64,000 nucleotides of DNA from Xanthomonas boreopolis (GTDB lineage: Bacteria > Pseudomonadota > Gammaproteobacteria > Xanthomonadales > Xanthomonadaceae). Numbering within the stretch: the stretch's first letter is position 1; every line of letters starts with the position of its first letter. The stretch lies in the NCBI GenBank assembly GCA_014654535.1, contig BNBA01000007.1:1-64000 (forward strand), written 5' to 3'. The notes below the pieces were generated by a model, which had not been told where the DNA came from, did no database searches, and was given only the letters and a program-made list of their open reading frames with translations. The translations under genes were made by a program, and so were the position numbers. Positions 57,629-64,000 of the stretch are shown here, in pieces.

Positions 57629-58071
57629 GGCTGTGTCCCCCGGTGCTGCTCGATTCGGGCCACGGCACGCGCCACGTCCGGCTCGCCATAGACGACGTAG
57701 CGCTGGTCCACCACGACGGCCGGGATACTGGTGATGCCCAGGCTCCATGCGTCGGTAACGCCCTGGTATGCGGAAGCGATGCGGCGCTGGAGGTCGGCGC
57801 CGCCGCCGGAGAGCCGGCGCTTGACGATGGCCGTCGCCTGTCCGGGATCGGTGGGTAGTTCCGCTGAAAGCTCCGCTTCAATCCGATGGGCTTCGTCCAG
57901 ATCGATCAGCCGCTCGCCACCCATGGTCTTGACCGGGTGGCGGCTGTCGGTGACGACCACCACGTCGGCGGCGAAGGTGGCTGGGCTGAAAACGGCCAGG
58001 GCTGCCGGCAGCGCTACGGCCAAGCCGAGGGTTCGCCAGCCCGGCGCGAACCTGGAAAGAGGTGCTGGCAT
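57625..58071 (-). CDS. Integrating conjugative element protein, TIGR03757 (PFL_4709) family
   Basis: 148 residues; signal peptide about 1-35 (VFSPATFAAD), then a thioredoxin-like fold without CxxC (VVVVTDSRHPVKTMGGERL, GITSIPAVVVDQRYVVYGEP). The family is periplasmic and TrbC-like in shape. It is the first gene of the TIGR03757-03756-03755 run. The open frame upstream of ATG 58071 lacks conservation. Confidence 0.82.
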   Translation of the reverse strand: MPAPLSRFAPGWRTLGLAVALPAALAVFSPATFAADVVVVTDSRHPVKTMGGERLIDLDEAHRIEAELSAELPTDPGQATAIVKRRLSGGGADLQRRIASAYQGVTDAWSLGITSIPAVVVDQRYVVYGEPDVARAVARIEQHRGTQP

Positions 58072-58233
58072 GTCGCGTGCCTCTGGAAGTTGATCAGGGC
58101 CATAGTCAAACGCTGAACTCCATGCGGCCCCCACAAACAATGCGCATCGCGGCCGCCCCGCATACCTGCTTGTGTCGGCGCAAAGAAAAAGAGCGGAGGC
58201 CGAAGCCCCCGCAGTGATCAATGAAGCGATGTG

Positions 58234-58728
58234 CTACAGCAGGCCGTGCTCAGCGAAGGAGTACGGATTTCCCAGGCCGACGATGATGTGATCCAGCACC
58301 CGCACGTCGATGAGCGCGAGCGCCGCCTGCAGTTGCTGGGTCAGCGTGCGATCCGCGCTCGATGGCTCAGTGATACCCGAGGGGTGCTGGTGCGCGAAGA
58401 CCACAGCGGCGGCTTTCAGCTCCAATACACGCTGCACGACGACACGCGGATAGACCGCAGTCGAATTGATCGTGCCCCTGAACAGCGGTTCGTAGGCCAA
58501 CACCTGGTGCATGCTGTCCAGGAACACGACTGCGAACACCTCGTTGGGCTCAGCGACCAGTTTCAGACGCAGGTAGTCCCGCACGGCGGCCGGTCGGCTG
58601 AGGCACGGCCCGACTTTGAAGATCCGTCTCTCCAGCAGCGCGATGGCCTGCTGGATGATCCAGTCCTCATGCTGGGCTGCGACGGCGGAAAGCGACTCCA
58701 CGCAGGAGTCATTGACGACGAGAGACAT
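58234..58728 (-). CDS. RadC-family JAMM protein of ICEs
   Basis: 164 residues. The JAMM metal motif is complete: E63 (PNEVFAVVFLD), H113 and H115 (FAHQHPSG), S123 and D126. The N terminus SLVVNDSCVESL is typical of the short RadC proteins on mobile elements. Their true function (nuclease, peptidase or other) is unsettled. The start at 58728 has GGAGG 6 bases upstream. It is set apart from both neighbours by 160-180 bp. Confidence 0.88.
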   Translation of the reverse strand: MSLVVNDSCVESLSAVAAQHEDWIIQQAIALLERRIFKVGPCLSRPAAVRDYLRLKLVAEPNEVFAVVFLDSMHQVLAYEPLFRGTINSTAVYPRVVVQRVLELKAAAVVFAHQHPSGITEPSSADRTLTQQLQAALALIDVRVLDHIIVGLGNPYSFAEHGLL

Positions 58729-58911
58729 GGCGAACCTCCAGAATGTGAACGGAGGGCGCCACCCTGGGAGGGCAAGCCCTCCTGGGGATGGAAAACAGCG
58801 GAACAAGGTGCATCCACCACCGCTCAGCGGTGATTGTTCGCAGCCAGGATGCGAAAGCGAACGGGTAGCGGTCAGCGCGGCAAACCGCGCCGTAGCCTCC
58901 AAGACCGAGGG
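58729..58911. repeat. Hairpin-rich gap between RadC and the thioredoxin gene
   Basis: GGAGGGC/GCCCTCC (58767-58782) and CACCGC/GCGGTG (58818-58832) are perfect inverted repeats in a gap without a gene. They could be a terminator/regulatory pair or part of a small RNA; the sequence does not decide. Confidence 0.35.
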
Positions 58912-59694
58912 CTACCTGGGCATGTCGCCGACAACGTCGGCAGGCATTTCGGATGTGGGGGTGGCGGGCGAAGCCGCCGCGTCGCTGGCTGTGTCCTCGG
59001 CCGCCAGCATGTCCATGGCCGACAGCAGCGCATCGCCCTCGATCGGCCCCTGCAGCAGAATGGCTTGGCCCGTCTGGCGATCGAGCAGGCGCAGCGATGG
59101 CGTGGCGGTCACGCCGCTCTTGGTGGCCTCCGTGGCCTGGGCGCGGATGACGGCATCGGCCCATTCGCTCGCCATGCACTGCTCGACGGCCGGCGTCGAT
59201 TCCGGGTAGCGTAGGCCATCGGGCAATCCCCGGCCGTCGCTGCGCGTGTGGGCATAAACCCACTCGACGGCTTGCCAGAAGGCAGCATGCCCGCGGGCTT
59301 CGGCGACGCACTCGACAAGACGCGCCTCGGCCGACGCGGCCGGCTCGTGCGCGGCCAGCGGCTGGTGGTGCCATTGCAGGGTGACATCGGCGTTGCTGCC
59401 GACCCAGCGCTTGAGCTGCGGGAAGTACTCCCGGCAGAACGGGCACTCCAGGTCGGCATAGAGCGTCAGCGTGAAACGGCCCTCCGGGTTGCCCATCTGC
59501 CAGGGCGGCCCGGCCACCTGCGCCACGTTCACCGGCGTGGACGACTGCGGTGAGGACTCGCCGGGCGTCCGGGACACCAGCCAGATCAGCAGCAGCGCGA
59601 CCAGCGCAGCAGCCAAAGCCCAGGGCCAGTGGTGCTGCCGGCGACGACGAAACGCCTGCACCTGCATCGGAATGGAAGGACGTTTCTGTTCCAT
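58912..59694 (-). CDS. DsbA-like thioredoxin-fold ICE protein
   Basis: 260 residues: basic cytoplasmic N terminus, one membrane anchor (about 25-41, WALAAALVALLLIWLV), then a periplasmic thioredoxin fold with active site C84-P-F-C87 (LECPFCREYFPQL) and a cis-proline region GVTATPSLRLL. It probably makes or shuffles disulfides in the Cys-rich TIGR03755/03756 proteins encoded downstream. The start at 59694 is 14 bases after the TraC stop. Confidence 0.88.
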   Translation of the reverse strand: MEQKRPSIPMQVQAFRRRRQHHWPWALAAALVALLLIWLVSRTPGESSPQSSTPVNVAQVAGPPWQMGNPEGRFTLTLYADLECPFCREYFPQLKRWVGSNADVTLQWHHQPLAAHEPAASAEARLVECVAEARGHAAFWQAVEWVYAHTRSDGRGLPDGLRYPESTPAVEQCMASEWADAVIRAQATEATKSGVTATPSLRLLDRQTGQAILLQGPIEGDALLSAMDMLAAEDTASDAAASPATPTSEMPADVVGDMPR

Positions 59695-59707
59695 GGCGTT
59701 CTCCGGC

Positions 59708-62499
59708 TTACGACAGTTCCAGGGCTGGCGACTCGATGCCGCGTGCCTGGTCGATCTTCTCGGCCACCTTGAAGGCCGCTTCCAGTTCGGTGCAGCCGTA
59801 TTGCTGCATGAGCTGGTAGCGCTCGGCCTTCTCTTCGGGTTCGGTCTGCGCAAGCGCGAGGTATAGGCTCGGCGGCACGGCGCGGAACAGCACTTCCATG
59901 CTCTTGGAGAGGATGACGCCCTCGGTGAATTTCCCCGCCTCTTTGCGCGCTGAAAGCATCAGCGCCTTCTGCGCAGGCGAGAGTTCGCGGAACCGCGCGA
60001 TCTTCTCCACCTCGTCCGGGGGCATCGACAGGCAGATCCACCACTCGATCATGTTGAGCATTGGCTCCGCGGCGCGCGGCAAGTCGTCGATGTTTTGCGT
60101 AGCGAGCCAGAACCAGGCGCCCAATTTGCGCCACATCTTGGTAATTTTTACGACGTAGGGCGCGAGCAGCGGGTTCTTCGTGATGATGTGACCTTCGTCG
60201 GTGACGTTGACGATCGGGCGGCCCAGGTACTGGTCGCGCTCGGCGATGTTGTTCACCGTGCTGATCAGGCTGATGTAGGCGATCGAGAGCTGCGCGTTGT
60301 AGCCCTCGCGGGCATAGGTCGCCAGATCGACCAGGGTGATGTCGGCCTCGGGCCACGGCGTGCCATCGCGGTCGAACATCTCGCCGTCCGTGGCGCATTG
60401 CGCACGTCGCGCGTGAGCACCGTGCGTTTCTCCGCCACGCAATGTTCGGCCGCATCGAGGATGCACTGGCGAATCAGCGAGCGGTCGGCCCGCGTCATCC
60501 GGGCTTCCTCCTTGTCCTCGCCGCCCGTGATCATCAGCCGTGCCGTGATCTCCAGCTCGCCCAGCACGTCGCGCTGTTCGTCCACCTCCATGGCCGAGGC
60601 ATCCGGTGGCAGGTCCTCGTCCAGCGCATCGGCATCGAGCGTCTGCACATCGCTCGGCGTTTCGATCAGCCGGCGCGCATCGGCGAACGGTGCCAGGCTG
60701 ATGCCCGAGCCAGGGGCCAGCTTGACCCGGTTCACGGTCAGCCCGAGCCTGCGTGCGAAGTCGCTGAACAGACCGAAGCTGTTGCCGGCTTCCACGATGA
60801 AGAGGCGCGGCCGGTAGATGGCCGTGACCTGGTTCAAGAGGTTGTTGAGCGTCGCGCTTTTGCCGGAGCCGGTCGGGCCGAACAGGAACAGATGGGCGTT
60901 CATCTGCCGGTCCAACCTGTTGAGCGGGTCGAAGGTGATCGGGCCGCCACCGCGATTGAACATCGTGATGCCGGGGTGTCCCGTACCCTGGGCGCGGCCC
61001 CACACTGGCGACAGGTTCGCCGCGTGCTGGGCGAACATCAGTTGCGTGTACCACTTGCGCCGGTCCTGGCCGGGGTTGTAGCAGCACGGCAGCCAGCGCA
61101 GGTAGCTGTTGAGCGGCGCCACCTCGTCATCCTCTCGCACTGGTTGCAAGCCGGCGTTGAGCATCACGTTCGCCAGGTCCAGGCCGCGCCGGTCCAGTTC
61201 CGCTTCGTCCCGTCCGCGCAGGTAGAACGCCAGCGTTCCCCGGTAGAGCTTGTGCGCGCTGCCGATGAGGGAGCGGGCTTCCTGCACGTCCTTGAGCGTC
61301 TGCTCCGATGCCAGCGTCTCGCCCACGGCTTTCTTCGCCAGGTGGTTGAGGTCCGATTCGAGGACATCCTGGGGCGTGGCGACCATCGTCAGGCACATCA
61401 CCGTGTCTTCGGGCATCTGGTCGAACAGCGTGTTGATCGCATCGCCCTTGCGGGTCTCGCCGGTCAGGTGCCCAGTGCCGGGCGGCATGCGCAGCCGGTC
61501 GGTGATCAGCACGCGGTGCGGCATGCCGTCGAAGTACCAGGTGCCGTGCGCCACGTCGGAGCGTGGCTGGCCGAAGAACAGCCGCTGGCTGAAATCCCGC
61601 CCACTCGCCAATTCGATCTCGCCAGCCTCGGTCTCGTCGGGGTAGCGCGCCAGTGCGTAGAAGCGCTCCCGGTCCTCGGCCCCAGGCCCGAGCAATGTGG
61701 GACGCGGGTTGAACCAGCGCAGCAGCCAATCGTGTACGTCGGCCGCGACCATGCGCCGGGCCTGGATGCCGGCGTTCGCCAGGCCGCCGCACAGGCGGTC
61801 GCAGACAATACCCAGCATCTGCTCGGGCGTCTGCCCGCGGCGGTTTGCCTGTCCCTGTCCGCTCGCGCGGCGGTACACCACCATGCGCACGCGCCGCGTC
61901 TGGCCGCGCCAGCGCAGCCGCGTGACCACCGTGTCCTCGAACAGGCCGCCCGGCTTGGCCACCGCGCGCAGGTGGTGGCCGAAGAAGCGCAGGTAGAACT
62001 CGGTGAATGCCGTGCCGCGGGCGCGTGGCTGCACGTAGTCGCGCAGCGTCTGCATGTACTGGTCGAAGCTCGGTTCGTCCTGGGCGTAGAGCTGGAGCAC
62101 CCAGGGGTTCTCGTCCAGTTCATCGAAGCTGTCCTGGAGCGCGTTCTCCAAGGCGTCACGGGCATGGGCGAGCCAGCCAGGCTCCCGGCCTTCGGTGCCG
62201 AGCGGGACCAGCTCGAAGAAGGCAGCGACCGATTGGCCGTCCTCCAGGAGCATCGATTTCGACTCGGTCAAGAACTCCACCCAGGGCAGCAGTTCCACGA
62301 AGGACGGTGCGACGTCGTACAGCGCCTGCTCGTCGGCCACGGTCGCCGCCTTGCGCCCCTGGACCGCGGCGCCGGGTTCGGGGATGCCGGCTTGACGCAA
62401 GGCTTCGACGTGGCGCTGCCAGTCGTCCGGCTGCTCGTCGGAGGCGGTATCTTCGGCGCCGACGACGGCCGGCTTCGGCCAGGGGAGTTTCCACCGCAT
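59708..62499 (-). pseudogene. Broken TraC/VirB4 conjugative transfer ATPase (PFL_4706 family)
   Basis: The first frame (62499 to about 60394, 702 codons) carries the N-terminal domain and Walker A GPTGSGKS (541-548), ending TVLTRDVRNA. The rest (TDGEMFDRDGTPWPEADITL, GAWFWLATQNIDDLPRAAEP) is in another frame to 59708. Between them roughly 30 residues expected from the family are missing, so a deletion whose length is not a multiple of three broke the gene. The two parts otherwise look intact. VirB4 powers type IV secretion, so the element cannot transfer alone unless another copy exists. Sequencing error is unlikely to explain a missing block. Confidence 0.85.
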
Positions 62500-62948
62500 C
62501 AGTAGTCCTCCGTCCTCTCGCCAGGCATCGCGTACTGCACGCGCTGGTACAGGGGGAAGACCGTCGTGTAGCCAGGCACGGGAACGGGGTCGGTGCCTGC
62601 CAGGTGCGGGTACACGTACATCATCAGGTCGGGGTTGGGCAGGCGCTGGAACTGGCGATAGACCTCGTTGCGCGCTGTGCGCGTGTAGCGCATCTGCTCG
62701 GCGGGCGCGGCCTGCACGTCGGCGTCGGTCAGCGGCCGGCGCAGGCTCTGGCGCGCGTCGAGCAACTGCCGGCGCGCAACCTGGCCGGTGCCCCCGCCGC
62801 CGTCCCCGGCGTTCTGCTGCCAGACGTCCATCATCGTGTTGTCGCCGTGGGGCAGCAGCTTTTCCTTGCTGGTGGCGCAGCCGGCGAGCACCGCGACAGT
62901 GAGGGCCAGCGCCAGACCACGGGCCAGGTCATTCAAGTTCGAGGGCAT
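62499..62948 (-). CDS. Conjugative transfer region lipoprotein, TIGR03751 family
   Basis: 149 residues; lipoprotein signal with lipobox LAGC (LALTVAVLAGCATSKEKLLP). The mature part has MMDVWQQNAGDGGGG, YTRTARNEVYRQFQRLPNP and VPGYTTVFPLYQRVQYAMPG. A VirB7/TraV-like outer-membrane anchor for the secretion channel. It overlaps TraC by one base and the TIGR03752 gene by 20, showing tight coupling. Confidence 0.87.
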   Translation of the reverse strand: MPSNLNDLARGLALALTVAVLAGCATSKEKLLPHGDNTMMDVWQQNAGDGGGGTGQVARRQLLDARQSLRRPLTDADVQAAPAEQMRYTRTARNEVYRQFQRLPNPDLMMYVYPHLAGTDPVPVPGYTTVFPLYQRVQYAMPGERTEDY

Positions 62949-64000
62949 GGCTTTCTCCTGCGCGGTGATCGACCTTGCGGCCTTCGGGATCGAAGTCGAT
63001 GGCGAGCGGCTTTTCGAGGTGGACGGCGACCTTGGCACCGGGCTGCACATAGACGGCGGCGAAGGCCTGGCCGTAGAGCTTGTTGACCCACGCCGACATG
63101 TCCCGGACGCCGCCCGCGAGAATCTGGCCGACCGCTTCCTGGCCGGTGATGCCCACGGTGCCGATGGAGCCGTCCGAGCCGACATAAGACATGCGGCCGC
63201 TGTCGCTTTCGATGAGCGAGGCCACGCCGGCACCGGCCGCCGTGATCAGGGCCTGTGAGCCGAGGTATTGCTGGGCGTTGCTGCGCCGCTCACCGCTGAC
63301 GCACGGAATGCCGTAGGGGTCGCTGATCCAGCCCAGGCCGTCGCGCTGCTGGTTGTTCTGCTGGTTGCCCTCGCGGTCCTCGGGGATGGTGCGAACCGTG
63401 CCATCGTGGAAGACGAAGGTGATGCTGCGCACCTGGCCACGCACGCACGAGAGTGTCCAGTCGCCCGAGGCCGTGCCGGAAAAGACCGCGCCGGCCACGT
63501 CGGGAATGTCAATGCCGTTTGCCGTGAGGTTGTCGGGACCGACCAGGACTTTGAACGGATACGGGTCGTTCACCGTACCGTCGATCGGCACGCGCCCAAT
63601 CAGCGCCGTCATCGCCACAGAGCCCATGAGCGTCGAATTGGTCGGCACCGTATAGACAGCCTTCGCCGTCTTGACCCCGGCAGCGCGGGCGCCGGCGTTC
63701 GCCACGGTTTCCGCGGTCGTTTCCAGCGTGCTTTGCGCGGGGCCGAAGCTCGTCGGGAAGCTCATGCCACTGCCCGTGCCACGACTGCCGTTGCGTCCCT
63801 CGGTCTTCTTCGCGTCGTCCGGCTCGACCCACCGCATGCCGCCTTCCATGCCGGCCTCGTCGCCATCGCGCAGCCCCAGGCCCACCGGCAGGTCGGCATG
63901 GCCGCCGCCGCGCCCGCCGATGCTATCCAGGCGCCGCTGCAGGTCGGCGAGCAGCCCTTCGGTCTGCTGGCGCGCACTGGCAGCTTGTTCCTGGTCGCGG
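62929..64000 (-). CDS. Integrating conjugative element protein, TIGR03752 (PFL_4705) family, partial
   Basis: About 357 C-terminal residues are in the window; the frame is open to the right edge, so the 5' end is missing. The visible N-terminal part (EQAASARQQTEGLLADLQRR) is coiled-coil, followed by a beta-rich domain: AKAVYTVPTNSTLMGSVAMT, RVPIDGTVNDPYPFKVLVGP, IPDVAGAVFSGTASGDWTLS and KVAVHLEKPLAIDFDPEGRK. This resembles the TraB/VirB10-like scaffold that spans the periplasm. Confidence 0.85.
   Translation of the reverse strand, partial: RDQEQAASARQQTEGLLADLQRRLDSIGGRGGGHADLPVGLGLRDGDEAGMEGGMRWVEPDDAKKTEGRNGSRGTGSGMSFPTSFGPAQSTLETTAETVANAGARAAGVKTAKAVYTVPTNSTLMGSVAMTALIGRVPIDGTVNDPYPFKVLVGPDNLTANGIDIPDVAGAVFSGTASGDWTLSCVRGQVRSITFVFHDGTVRTIPEDREGNQQNNQQRDGLGWISDPYGIPCVSGERRSNAQQYLGSQALITAAGAGVASLIESDSGRMSYVGSDGSIGTVGITGQEAVGQILAGGVRDMSAWVNKLYGQAFAAVYVQPGAKVAVHLEKPLAIDFDPEGRKVDHRAGESHALELE

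Noticed and set aside
60442..62505. 687-codon plus-strand open frame
   Set aside because: Fully antisense to the first part of TraC; it shows no recognisable domain.

Overview
The window is very GC-rich DNA from a proteobacterium, most likely a Burkholderia or close relative. This rests on the look of the first three chromosomal genes, on a tRNA-Gly(GCC) used as an integration site, and on a conjugation module of the ICEclc / PAGI-2 / PFGI-1 type. The organism call is inference; no ribosomal gene is present. Bases 1-4096 are ordinary chromosome: a PEP mutase/isocitrate lyase-like enzyme, a double-GNAT acetyltransferase, and a divergent MocR-type regulator with a clear inverted repeat in the shared promoter.

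At 4097 a tRNA-Gly(GCC) gene begins but stops after the T-loop, and foreign DNA follows. This is the left edge of an integrative conjugative element (ICE), and it is decayed. The tRNA 3' end, which is the usual attachment site, is missing. The tyrosine integrase is reduced to a frameshifted N-terminal piece (4303-4581), and a second broken gene (4582-5024) ends in an antitoxin-like domain. Next come a LysR effector domain without its DNA-binding part and a divergent small XRE regulator.

From 6221 to 38180 lies about 32 kb of cargo built from repeated gene types. There are six full LysR regulators of two kinds, four cupins that match the manganese-dependent hydroxynitrile-lyase cupin family in their metal ligands, and two carboxymuconolactone-decarboxylase-like proteins. 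There are three aldo/keto reductases, two Cys-nucleophile dienelactone-hydrolase-like enzymes, two other alpha/beta hydrolases, three short-chain or NmrA-type reductases and a Zn-alcohol dehydrogenase. A flavodoxin, two PQQ-type dehydrogenases, an amidohydrolase, a DUF2255 protein, a metallo-beta-lactamase-fold hydrolase, a Na+/H+ antiporter and an MFS exporter complete the set. Many carry Sec, Tat or lipoprotein signals, including enzyme folds that are normally cytoplasmic. I read the region as a multi-operon, LysR-controlled redox, lactone and carbonyl-processing system that works partly in the periplasm; its substrate is unknown.

From 38814 to 49425 is a complete copper-resistance island. 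The multicopper oxidase CopA, CopB, CopC, CopD, a small DUF2933 membrane protein, an isoprenylcysteine methyltransferase-like protein, a CopZ-like chaperone and a Cu-ATPase are on the minus strand. The CopRS two-component system diverges from them across a palindromic cop box.

From 49469 to the end is ICE backbone: a MobH relaxase, a RES-Xre type toxin-antitoxin pair, DUF3742, a TraG-N-like membrane protein, several integrating-conjugative-element families (TIGR03755/56/57, 03751, 03752), a RadC-like protein and a DsbA-like thioredoxin. The TraC/VirB4 conjugation ATPase is broken by a deletion and frameshift near 60394. The missing attachment end, dead integrase and broken TraC together suggest that the element cannot excise or transfer by itself.
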